Positions 1 to 6,209 of a stretch of DNA of 6,209 nucleotides are shown here, one piece after another (the first letter of the stretch is position 1; every line of letters begins with the position of its first letter). The notes under the pieces were generated by a model that searched no databases, had not been told where the DNA came from, and saw only the letters and a program-made list of their open reading frames with translations. Position numbers and translations under genes: made by a program. The stretch spans positions 6,579 through 12,787 of the forward strand of contig NZNR01000084.1 in the NCBI GenBank assembly GCA_002694955.1, in the 5' to 3' direction. Source of the stretch: Planctomycetaceae bacterium (GTDB lineage Bacteria; Planctomycetota; Planctomycetia; Pirellulales; UBA1268).

Positions 1-702
1 TTTGCAAAGACAGATAAGCATTACATAAAAAAATATGAAGCTGAGACAAACATTACCGGGTATCTCGTAGTGGATACGAGCGGCTCGATGGGATACACCT
101 ATCGACAGCAATTCACAAAGCTGGACTATGCTATTTCGCTAGCATCAGCGCTTTGTTGGCTTATGGTTCACCAGCAAGATCCTTGCGGCTTGATGGTTTT
201 TAGTGAAAAAATTACAGCGAGTTTGCCTGCACGATCAAGACGAAGCCAGATTTCAGAAGTTCTTTCCCTTTTGTCGAAGGTCGAGGCTACGGGTGCGTCT
301 GAAATTTCTTCTAGTTTATTGCAGATTGGGGCAATGCTTCGTCATCGTTCGCTCTTGATGGTTTTTAGTGACTTGCTGGCAGAACCACCAGCAATTCGTG
401 ATGCGCTGCTTCGCCTGCGTCATCGGAATCATGACATCATATTATTTCACGTGCTTGATGAAGCAGAGGTACGGTTTCCTTTTCAAGGCATGGTAGAACT
501 TACTGATCCAGAAAGTAGCGAGAATATGGTTGTTGATGCCGATGCTGCTCGTCGTGACTATGTAGCTGGCGTTGATGATTTCCGAGAACACTACAGGCAT
601 ATTTGCCAGCAAGCGGGAATCGATTATGTACCTCTCGATACGAGTATGCCGTTCGATGCTGCTCTTATGGAGTACTTAATTAATCGTCAGCAGCGAGCTT
701 AG
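1..702 (+). CDS. DUF58 domain protein with VWA fold, 5' end outside window
   Basis: This is the C-terminal part (233 residues visible) of a DUF58 protein. The frame is open from base 1, so the true start lies upstream; the GTG at base 70 is internal. The first visible residues carry the family's 'AKTD..YIK.YEAETN' signature, which normally sits just before the VWA domain. The VWA domain follows, with an intact MIDAS metal site DTSGS at nt 73-87 (visible residues 25-29) and later beta strands ending in VFSE and VFSD. No membrane segment is seen, so a soluble cytoplasmic protein is expected. DUF58 proteins are usually encoded next to a MoxR AAA+ ATPase and Bat proteins and are thought to work with them in a chaperone-like system; the substrate is unknown. 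It ends in TAG, 38 bases before the next gene, and is probably in the same operon. The family call is firm; the biological role is inferred. Confidence 0.93.
   Translation, partial: FAKTDKHYIKKYEAETNITGYLVVDTSGSMGYTYRQQFTKLDYAISLASALCWLMVHQQDPCGLMVFSEKITASLPARSRRSQISEVLSLLSKVEATGASEISSSLLQIGAMLRHRSLLMVFSDLLAEPPAIRDALLRLRHRNHDIILFHVLDEAEVRFPFQGMVELTDPESSENMVVDADAARRDYVAGVDDFREHYRHICQQAGIDYVPLDTSMPFDAALMEYLINRQQRA
189..371 (+). repeat. 18-base direct repeat inside the DUF58 gene (189-206 and 354-371)
   Basis: The same 18 bases (cttgatggtttttagtga) occur at 189-206 and 354-371, 165 bases apart and in the same reading frame. Both copies encode Leu-Met-Val-Phe-Ser, in two beta strands of the VWA fold. 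The flanking bases differ. Both strands have a hydrophobic core requirement, so this may be coincidence or a small gene-conversion tract. It is not a mobile-element or regulatory repeat. Confidence 0.55.
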
Positions 703-740
703 GTGCACACGCCCATTCTTCATCGAGTACTATTGACACT

Positions 741-3062
741 ATGGGCCTTTCTTTCCTGAACATTATGTTGCTGAGTGGGATGGCAGTTATCGCGATTCCG
801 GTGCTGCTGCATCTTCTTATGCGACGAAAACCTGTTCCTCACCAATTTCCGGCGATTCGGTTTCTGCAAGCCCGGTCGCAAATAAAAAAGCGGCGATTAA
901 AACTGCAGCATTTGCTTCTCTTGTTGGTACGTGTTCTGGCTCTTTGCATACTAGTTCTAGCAGTATCGCGACCGATTCTTCGTGGTGCCGGTTGGATTGT
1001 TGATCAGGAAGGACCAGTTGCTGTTGCATGTGTGGTAGATACCGCACCACGTATGTTGCTGCGGCAAGGCAACCGTACAAGAATCGATAAGGTTCAAGAT
1101 GTCGCCTCAAACCTTTTCGATAAGCTTCCGCCTGAGAGTAAGATTGCCATCGTCGATACTGGTGATGGAGGGGCGACTTTTTCAGCATCGGCAGTTGCTG
1201 CAGAAAATAGAATTAAACGAATGGCAACCGGTGCATCTTCGGTCAATGTTGCAGTAGCGATGAATGATGCAGCGCGTTTGCTAGAGAGTTCAGGCATAGA
1301 GAGAAAAGAACTGTATGTATTCACGGATCTTTCTCATGGTGGGTGGGAACAGCCCGTACAGCCGAACTGGGATGCACTTCACCCTGATATAAATCTTGTT
1401 TTTGTTGATGTCTCAGCTACTCATCCACAGGATTTTATTCTCGACAGCCTTCAGCTTTCTGCTGAGCGTCTGACTGTCGGTAGTCCTCTAAATGTCTCAG
1501 TAGTAACACGACGAGTGGGACCAAAGTCTGCCCGGTCGGTTGCTATTGAATTTCAGGATCAAGAGGGCAGTTTTGTTCGCCGAGGGGAAAAGCCCATTGC
1601 CTTGGAAGACGGTGAAGAGGAAGAAGTACGTTTTGAAATCAATGGTGTGGATCCTGGTGTCCATCAGGGACGAGTGCTTATCGAGGGAGGAGATGGTCTC
1701 CCTGTAGATGATTCAATCGAATTCACTGTTGACGTTGGTCCACCGGCACGTGTGTTAGTGGCCTCTCCAGATCCAGTTGGAACGACGGGCCTTATTTTTG
1801 TCGAAGCCGTTGCGCCCTTTCCTCTTGTGAGCGCTGGACGCAGTAAGTTTACTGTCACGTTGGAATCGTTTGATCGACTAGAGAAGGCGTCATGGTCTGA
1901 TTATCTTAGTATTGTTCTGATTGATCCACCGCCACTACCTGCGCGTACATGGAAAATGCTCCACGAGTGGGTCAGTAACGGAGGCGGGCTTGTCGTATGG
2001 TTGGGGCCTTCGGCCGGCAAGCCGAGCGAGTTTAGTTCAGTTGAAAGTGAGTCTGTGCTTGGTGGTCAAATAAAACGAGTGTGGCGATCGCCAGACCGTT
2101 CAAATTATTTTGCTCCTGCCTCGCTTGATCATCCTGTTCTTTCTGCCTTTCGTCGCGTTGGGGATTCGGTGCCATGGCAGGATTTTCCAGTCTTTCGTCA
2201 CTGGGAGTTTCAGCCAACTCTTGAAAATAGTGATGCGCTGTCTACACCAGCACTACCTATAGCCAGTTACCGCAATGGATTACCAGCGATGTTTGAGCGG
2301 ATGTTAGATAAGGGGAGAGTGGTGATCGTTACGACTCCAATATCTCAAACAGCAAATGATCCCCAAGCGTGGAATCAACTTGCTACTGGTTTCGAGCCAT
2401 GGCCGTTTGTGATGCTTGCAAATGAGATTCTGGAACACGTTATGGAGACGCCAGATTCTCTGAATATCAAGTCAGGTGAGGTGGCAAGGCTTCGTCTTCA
2501 GCGACACGATCTGCCAACGGCTACAGTTCGTACGCCACTAGGGGATACGTTTCCAGTCGCTATTGATCAGAATCAAGGAGCCATTGCTGTATCCGCAACC
2601 CGACAACCGGGTAACTACCAGATTCGTTCTGGAGGTCAAACGGGTGGGTTCGTTAAAGGATTCAGCGCTCGTTTACCCAAGTCAGCAACTGATTTTTCAA
2701 GACTTAACGATGACGAACTATCTTTCATGCTTGGTGACGATCGTCGAATCGTGCATGACGCCGAAAGCCTTGATCGTGATGTGATGAGTTACCGGGTGGG
2801 AGCAGAGTTGTCTGGTTGGATTCTTTTTTTTGCAGCAGCATTGCTTGCCTTAGATTGGTGGATATCGAACAAGTTCTATGCGCCCCGTGATGGCGCAGAA
2901 CCTGAAGCTAGAGCAGCAGAGATATTTGCTGAGAGTGTTCAAACTGATGAAGACGCTGGAGTTATTACACCTCCACCAGTTCCGCCAGCAAGAAATAGAG
3001 ATGAAAGCACGCCTCCTCCCCTCCCCGAAGGGATTGATTCCGAGACGGAGCATTCACCATGA
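741..3062 (+). CDS. BatA-type membrane protein with VWA-like and amidotransferase-like domains
   Basis: This 773-residue protein starts with the BatA/aerotolerance-regulator N-terminal module. Membrane segment 1 lies at about residues 5-27, followed by a basic cytoplasmic loop (RRKPVPHQFPAIRFL, then KKRRLK) and membrane segment 2 at about 57-76. A VWA-like domain follows at about 92-225. Its metal site is degenerate (DTAPR at 100-104 instead of DxSxS), although the later TDLS strand (D196) is kept. An Ig-like beta region covers about 230-332. A class-I glutamine-amidotransferase-like region (about 335-600) carries 'EWVSNGGGLVVWLG' but no cysteine, so it is probably not catalytic. Membrane segment 3 lies at about 691-708, before a cytoplasmic acidic, proline-rich tail. 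The predicted topology puts the large domains outside the cytoplasmic membrane. The ATG at 741 lacks a clear Shine-Dalgarno sequence but places the BatA module exactly at the N terminus. The stop overlaps the next start (ATGA), suggesting translational coupling. A role alongside DUF58 and MoxR is inferred. Confidence 0.88.
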   Translation: MGLSFLNIMLLSGMAVIAIPVLLHLLMRRKPVPHQFPAIRFLQARSQIKKRRLKLQHLLLLLVRVLALCILVLAVSRPILRGAGWIVDQEGPVAVACVVDTAPRMLLRQGNRTRIDKVQDVASNLFDKLPPESKIAIVDTGDGGATFSASAVAAENRIKRMATGASSVNVAVAMNDAARLLESSGIERKELYVFTDLSHGGWEQPVQPNWDALHPDINLVFVDVSATHPQDFILDSLQLSAERLTVGSPLNVSVVTRRVGPKSARSVAIEFQDQEGSFVRRGEKPIALEDGEEEEVRFEINGVDPGVHQGRVLIEGGDGLPVDDSIEFTVDVGPPARVLVASPDPVGTTGLIFVEAVAPFPLVSAGRSKFTVTLESFDRLEKASWSDYLSIVLIDPPPLPARTWKMLHEWVSNGGGLVVWLGPSAGKPSEFSSVESESVLGGQIKRVWRSPDRSNYFAPASLDHPVLSAFRRVGDSVPWQDFPVFRHWEFQPTLENSDALSTPALPIASYRNGLPAMFERMLDKGRVVIVTTPISQTANDPQAWNQLATGFEPWPFVMLANEILEHVMETPDSLNIKSGEVARLRLQRHDLPTATVRTPLGDTFPVAIDQNQGAIAVSATRQPGNYQIRSGGQTGGFVKGFSARLPKSATDFSRLNDDELSFMLGDDRRIVHDAESLDRDVMSYRVGAELSGWILFFAAALLALDWWISNKFYAPRDGAEPEARAAEIFAESVQTDEDAGVITPPPVPPARNRDESTPPPLPEGIDSETEHSP
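3047..3061 (+). promoter_or_regulatory. Ribosome binding site and ATGA overlap of the third gene
   Basis: GGAG at 3047-3050 lies 8 bases before the ATG at 3059-3061, a normal Shine-Dalgarno spacing. The ATG overlaps the TGA stop (3060-3062) of the preceding gene. Both facts support this start and suggest that the two membrane proteins are made in coupled fashion. Confidence 0.65.
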
Positions 3063-3868
3063 CGCAGTGTGGCTTATTCACTACAACCTCCGTCCAGTTT
3101 AATCCAACAGGTGGTTGGTTTGGTGTGACGTTATTGGTTATTGCATTTGCCTGCCTTGTGTTTGTTTTGGCCCCTGACAAGAGTCGGCTGTCCCGAGGCC
3201 GACGGCTGGTTCTGATTTCCTTGCGTATAAGTGCATTTCTAGTGCTTCTCTTCTGCCTGATGAAGCCAAGATTGGTGTCAACAAGAAGACTCCAGCAGCC
3301 TGCTTCTGTTCTCGTGTTAGCTGATTCATCTGAGAGCATGACCGTGGCAGATGGCCCGAACGGTAAGACGCGATGGGAGCATCTTCGGGAGACTCTTCAG
3401 TCAGCCATGGAGTCCACCCAAAGAGAAATTGCAAACAAGAGCATGCTCATTCACACATGGGTATTTGATCGTGAAGCGAGAGAAACTTCTCTGGATGCCG
3501 AGGTCCTCGATATTAGGGAATGGCAACGACTTCCTTCTTCTGGGGAAACAGCAATTGGTTCGGCAATGGAATCAGCGATACGTGCGATAGGAGAACAGCC
3601 CCTTCGTGCAGTTGTTTTGTTAAGCGATGGTGGGCAGCACGCCTACCCGCCGAACGATCTGCCACCTCAGGCTGAGTCACGTCGTTTGGGTGAACGCGGT
3701 GTTCCTCTCTGGGCGATTACATACGGTCAGTCCCGAGGTGCTGTGCAGGCCAGAGATGCATCAGTTGTAGGCTTAACAGCGCCCGATAAAGTGTTTCTCG
3801 GAAATACAGTTGAGATTATTGGCCGAGTTCGACTTGAGGGTCTTTCTGACCGGGAAGCAACCGTCTGA
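3059..3868 (+). CDS. N-terminal fragment: membrane-anchored VWA domain protein
   Basis: The fragment has 269 residues. Two hydrophobic segments lie at about residues 20-38 and 49-68, with a basic stretch between them (KSRLSRGRR). A VWA domain follows from about residue 82 to 229. Its MIDAS site looks complete: DSSES at 89-93, Thr164 in GETAIG as the likely third ligand loop, and LLSDGG with Asp190. The chain then enters an Ig-like domain (about 233-269) and stops at TGA after 'REATV'. If no readthrough occurs, the product would be a membrane-held VWA domain with half an Ig-like domain and no C-terminal anchor. A metal-dependent VWA domain outside the membrane would be expected to bind a partner protein. 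The ATG is supported by GGAG 8 bases upstream and by the overlap with the preceding stop. Confidence 0.8.
   Translation: MTQCGLFTTTSVQFNPTGGWFGVTLLVIAFACLVFVLAPDKSRLSRGRRLVLISLRISAFLVLLFCLMKPRLVSTRRLQQPASVLVLADSSESMTVADGPNGKTRWEHLRETLQSAMESTQREIANKSMLIHTWVFDREARETSLDAEVLDIREWQRLPSSGETAIGSAMESAIRAIGEQPLRAVVLLSDGGQHAYPPNDLPPQAESRRLGERGVPLWAITYGQSRGAVQARDASVVGLTAPDKVFLGNTVEIIGRVRLEGLSDREATV
3866..3868 (+). other. In-frame TGA splitting the VWA/amidotransferase-like gene
   Basis: The TGA stands where family sense suggests an arginine (ATV-R-LLVE), one C-to-T change from CGA. The next codon is TTG. TGA also ends the preceding gene and this gene's own distal end, and tryptophan is written TGG throughout, so a changed genetic code is not supported. 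The following base is T, which is not the leakiest context known for bacterial UGA. Confidence 0.85.
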
Positions 3869-5341
3869 TTGCTAGTCGAACAGTCAGATGGTGAGTTAGC
3901 TGAGGTTGCGAGACGGTCAGTCAAGCCGGTGGAAAATACCACAGAAGAATCCGTTCGCTTCGACTGGAAGGCAGACTCATTAGGTGAACGAAAGCTGGTA
4001 CTAGAGATCGACTCAGTATCGGGTGAAGTTGTTCTTACGAATAATACAGTATCAAGCTTTGTTAATGTGGTTGATGGCGGACTGCGAGTCCTGTACCTCG
4101 AGGGAAGCCCACGTGTTGAACAAAGATTCTTGCGTCGAGTGCTGTCGAGTAGTCCTGACATACAGATAGATTTTCAATGGATCGATTCTGTTCGTAGAAG
4201 TCGGTGGCCGGTCAGCCTTGAGCAAGAGTTGTCGCGTGATTACAAGGTGTTTCTCATCGGAGATCTCGATGTGGACGCCATACGTCCGCAAGATCTCGAG
4301 AAGATTCGGCTTCTGGTTGAGAATGGATCCAGTATTGGATTTCTTGGTGGCTTTCATTCTTTTGAGGCGGGAGGCTGGGGAAGTTCACCGCTGGGAAGGT
4401 TGCTGCCCTATGCCCGGGATCCCCTATCTCGTCAACGCTTTGATGAGCCTATTCGAAATGATCTCCATGAAAAGGGGCCCATTACGATCATGCCAGACGA
4501 ACAATTTGGGGGGGTTTCTATCCTGCGTCTTGGTCAAAGTCGACAAGAATCAGATGACGTTTGGAGAGGCTTACCAGAGTTAGATGGAGCCAATCGCCTG
4601 CCTCGACTTTTGCCAGTAGCAAAAACATTAGCTACCACAGCGACAGGCCTTCCACTCTTAGTTGCTCGTGAATATGGGTTGGGTCGAGTGCTTGTATTTG
4701 CTGTGGACTCTACATGGAGATGGGCAATGCAGGGATCTGCCGGGGCATACAAACGATTTTGGAGACAATTTATTCTATGGCTAGCACGCCGAGAGGACTT
4801 TGACGGGGAACGTCTCTGGTTAAAGCTGGCACGACGTCGAATTTCTGTAGGAAGTCCATTAGTTTTTGATGCCGGTCTTACACTTCCTGATGGAACACTT
4901 GTTCAAGGTAGCTCTATATCTGCCACTGTCATTGATCCAACAGGGAATTCACGACAGGTCCAACTTTCGAAAAATATGGAATCTTTTTCGGGAACAGTAG
5001 CAGGATGTACTGAGCCAGGTGACTGGGAGGTGGTGGTAAAAGCAGATCGCAAGGGAGGAGAGGCTACTGCGAGGTTTGTTGTGTATAGACAAGATTTGGA
5101 GCTTGCAAATCCGCGTGCAAACACGTTGCTCATGCAGCAAATTGCCGCTGCGACTGATGGAGGAGTCAGGCTTCCAGAGGAACTTCCTGACATCTTCAAA
5201 GAAATAGCTCAAGCTCCAACCGTCTCTAAAATCAGCCAAGAATGGTCTGTCTCGCTTTGGGATAATTTTATCATAATCTCAATGTTCGCAGGGTGTCTCT
5301 GTGCAGAGTGGTTTTTTCGTAAGCGGTGGGGGCTCGTTTGA
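3869..5341 (+). CDS. C-terminal fragment: amidotransferase-like domain and membrane anchor
   Basis: This is 490 codons in the same frame as the preceding fragment, beginning with TTG directly after its stop. There is no good Shine-Dalgarno sequence, so independent initiation is doubtful. Residues 1-68 (from TTG) complete the Ig-like domain, ending in the 'NNTVSSFVNV' strand. At about 70-330 there is an amidotransferase-like region with 'RVLYLEGSPRVEQRFLRR' and 'GFLGGFHSFEAGGWGSSPLGRLLP'. It has no cysteine, so a glutaminase nucleophile is missing and a structural or binding role is likely. A second beta region lies at about 325-405. A C-terminal membrane segment at about 467-483 is followed by a basic end (FFRKRWGLV), placing that tip in the cytoplasm. 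Read alone it has no N-terminal membrane segment or signal peptide to carry these domains outside. It ends in TGA. Confidence 0.72.
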   Translation: MLVEQSDGELAEVARRSVKPVENTTEESVRFDWKADSLGERKLVLEIDSVSGEVVLTNNTVSSFVNVVDGGLRVLYLEGSPRVEQRFLRRVLSSSPDIQIDFQWIDSVRRSRWPVSLEQELSRDYKVFLIGDLDVDAIRPQDLEKIRLLVENGSSIGFLGGFHSFEAGGWGSSPLGRLLPYARDPLSRQRFDEPIRNDLHEKGPITIMPDEQFGGVSILRLGQSRQESDDVWRGLPELDGANRLPRLLPVAKTLATTATGLPLLVAREYGLGRVLVFAVDSTWRWAMQGSAGAYKRFWRQFILWLARREDFDGERLWLKLARRRISVGSPLVFDAGLTLPDGTLVQGSSISATVIDPTGNSRQVQLSKNMESFSGTVAGCTEPGDWEVVVKADRKGGEATARFVVYRQDLELANPRANTLLMQQIAAATDGGVRLPEELPDIFKEIAQAPTVSKISQEWSVSLWDNFIIISMFAGCLCAEWFFRKRWGLV

Positions 5342-5514
5342 TGGGGCCCTAGTCAGGTTTTGCTGAAAAGCCCAATTTAATCAGGCTTACTGATCTCAGG
5401 CGAGGCTTTGGCCCCCGTGCTTTTCATATTTGGTTTCCCCCTCATTCTTGCTACGGTCTGGGTTGAACCATTTTTTTCATGGAAATAGAAGAGCTTCACG
5501 CTAGGAGGTAGGCT
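5342..5514 (+). other. Non-coding gap before the membrane-anchored 3' gene
   Basis: This 173-base stretch holds no convincing gene. An ATG overlaps the preceding stop (5341-5343), but its frame ends after three codons. I see no clear sigma-70 promoter and no hairpin followed by a T-run good enough to call a terminator. A T7 run at 5471-5477 follows only a tiny imperfect palindrome (ggttgaacc). The length fits a separate transcription start for the next gene, but no promoter can be placed. Confidence 0.6.
5503..5509 (+). promoter_or_regulatory. Strong Shine-Dalgarno sequence that fixes a TTG start
   Basis: AGGAGGT at 5503-5509 lies 5 bases before the TTG at 5515-5517. The in-frame ATG at 5479 is excluded because its frame hits TAG at 5509-5511. 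The next methionine in frame lies at about residue 71, well inside the protein and past the membrane segment. The TTG is therefore the best start. Confidence 0.8.
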
Positions 5515-6209
5515 TTGCAAAAGCGGCGACCAATTCGTAATCGGCTGCTTGTGGTTGGGCTACTTGTTGGCTTTACGGTTACGCTCTTATCAGCAAGTAG
5601 CTTTCTTGGTGTGTATTCATATAGAAGGTTAGTGAAAGCACTCAGTAGTCGCGCGAGTGAGTTACCTCAGGCAAGTCGCCTCGCATCACGGGTGGGGCAG
5701 TTGCAACTCTCACATTCGCGCGTCATGGCTGCTGTCGATCTGGGGCTTTGGGCAGAGAGCGCAATACAAAATGAACCGCAGATCGATCTACTTGAATCTG
5801 GTGAGCCAGATTTTCTCAAGTGGGGAACTGCAAGTGTCACTGAATCAGGCTCGAAGAGTGAAGAGATGCAGCCTGAAGCAACATCAGACAGTTCATTTCT
5901 TCAGCAAATTTCTGAGACAGGAGAGGCACTGCAGAGTTATTGCCAAGAGCTCGCTGCAGGAGAGTTTGATGAACAGCCTTTTGGAGATCGCAGCCATGAG
6001 AGAGATATAGCACGCCGAATAGCGTCTGAGCTTAAAACCATATGGCAACTTGCTCAGGAGGCTGTCGCATGCAAAGAGCAGGTGCCTGAGCGAGAGTCAT
6101 CAGGCTTCATCGATGAACAGTTAGTAAAACTGACAGCCATTGGAACCCATCTGGATTCGCTTGCGATTCTAGCAGCAAGACTACCAACTTTTTTGCAGTC
6201 GCGTATGCA
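5515..6209 (+). CDS. N-terminal part of membrane-anchored protein, possibly a sensor histidine kinase
   Basis: The frame stays open from the TTG to the window end (231 residues), so the 3' part is missing. A basic N terminus (QKRRPIRNR) precedes one long hydrophobic segment at about residues 11-35. A mostly helical polar region with heptad-like stretches follows ('YSYRRLVKALSSRASELP' and onward), then a Ser/Glu-rich linker at about 95-125 and further helices rich in Glu, Arg and Ala. No second membrane segment, HAMP, kinase or ATPase motif is reached. The plan of a short basic tail, a membrane segment and a long helical outer region resembles the sensory half of planctomycete histidine kinases, and also chemoreceptor-like proteins. 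The kinase call is inference only. The preceding 173-base gap suggests it may be transcribed separately from the Bat-type genes. Confidence 0.7.
   Translation, partial: MQKRRPIRNRLLVVGLLVGFTVTLLSASSFLGVYSYRRLVKALSSRASELPQASRLASRVGQLQLSHSRVMAAVDLGLWAESAIQNEPQIDLLESGEPDFLKWGTASVTESGSKSEEMQPEATSDSSFLQQISETGEALQSYCQELAAGEFDEQPFGDRSHERDIARRIASELKTIWQLAQEAVACKEQVPERESSGFIDEQLVKLTAIGTHLDSLAILAARLPTFLQSRM

Larger units (their letters stand above)
3059..5341 (+). pseudogene. Large VWA/amidotransferase-like membrane protein gene interrupted by in-frame TGA
   Basis: Read through the TGA at 3866-3868, this is one continuous frame of 760 codons. It encodes two N-terminal membrane segments, a VWA domain, an Ig-like domain, an amidotransferase-like domain, a second beta region and a C-terminal membrane anchor. 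That is the full architecture of a protein common in planctomycete Bat-type clusters, and similar in length and plan to the preceding 773-residue protein. The break falls inside a beta strand of the Ig-like domain (ATV-stop-LLVE), not at a domain border. No frameshift is seen anywhere else, and the downstream half shows no decay. The simplest reading is a recent CGA(Arg)-to-TGA change or a base-call error. Whether the gene is truly dead is uncertain. The two halves are described separately. Confidence 0.72.

Noticed and set aside
2824..2831. T8 run, and a G7 run at 4508-4514, as frameshift sites or errors
   Set aside because: The frame and domain sense continue correctly across both runs.
3866..3940. 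TGA as selenocysteine, or as tryptophan in a changed genetic code
   Set aside because: The site fits arginine in a beta strand, not a redox residue. Only a weak, imperfect stem is visible downstream. TGA ends the gene upstream and the distal end of this gene, and tryptophan is written TGG elsewhere.
817..5239. Open frames on the minus strand and in other plus-strand frames
   Set aside because: They lie inside well-supported genes, lack recognisable domains and have no convincing ribosome binding sites.
5343..5415. GGGGCC at 5343 and GGCCCC at 5410 as a long stem
   Set aside because: Only six pairs enclose about 60 bases, with no T-run after it and no supporting inner stem.
5341..5463. ATG overlapping the stop at 5341 as a small coupled gene
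   Set aside because: The frame stops after Met-Gly-Pro. The open stretch after that stop has no start or recognisable protein character.
5461..5478. Possible intrinsic terminator: ggttgaacc followed by a T7 run
   Set aside because: The palindrome leaves a loop of only one base, or a two-pair stem with a five-base loop, too weak to end transcription.

Overview
The window looks like chromosomal DNA of a planctomycete (phylum Planctomycetota), probably a marine or environmental lineage of moderate GC content. This is inferred from gene order and protein architecture, not from a marker gene. All recognisable genes lie on the + strand, and no RNA gene, mobile element, CRISPR array or origin is visible.

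Layout: (1) 1-702 is the 3' part of a DUF58/von Willebrand A (VWA) gene that begins before the window. (2) 741-3062 is a 773-residue BatA-type membrane protein with a VWA-like domain. (3) 3059-5341 is a second large membrane-anchored protein with VWA, Ig-like and glutamine-amidotransferase-like domains. It overlaps gene 2 by ATGA and is cut in two by an in-frame TGA at 3866-3868. (4) 5342-5514 is a 173-base non-coding gap. (5) 5515 to the window end is the 5' part of a gene with an N-terminal membrane anchor and a long helical, polar region, possibly a sensor kinase. It starts at TTG behind a strong Shine-Dalgarno sequence.

Genes 1-3 match the MoxR/DUF58/Bat ('aerotolerance') type of cluster, so a MoxR AAA+ ATPase gene is expected just upstream of base 1. 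In this family the MoxR ATPase and DUF58 protein are cytoplasmic, and the Bat proteins hold VWA domains on the outer face of the cytoplasmic membrane. They are thought to act as a chaperone-like or metal-insertion system, or in envelope stress, but the substrate in planctomycetes is unknown.

The most notable point is the single TGA splitting gene 3 within a beta-sandwich domain. The reading frame and family architecture continue unbroken on both sides. It is most simply a CGA-to-TGA nonsense change, a sequencing error, or a site of readthrough or restart. I found no evidence for a wholly new system.
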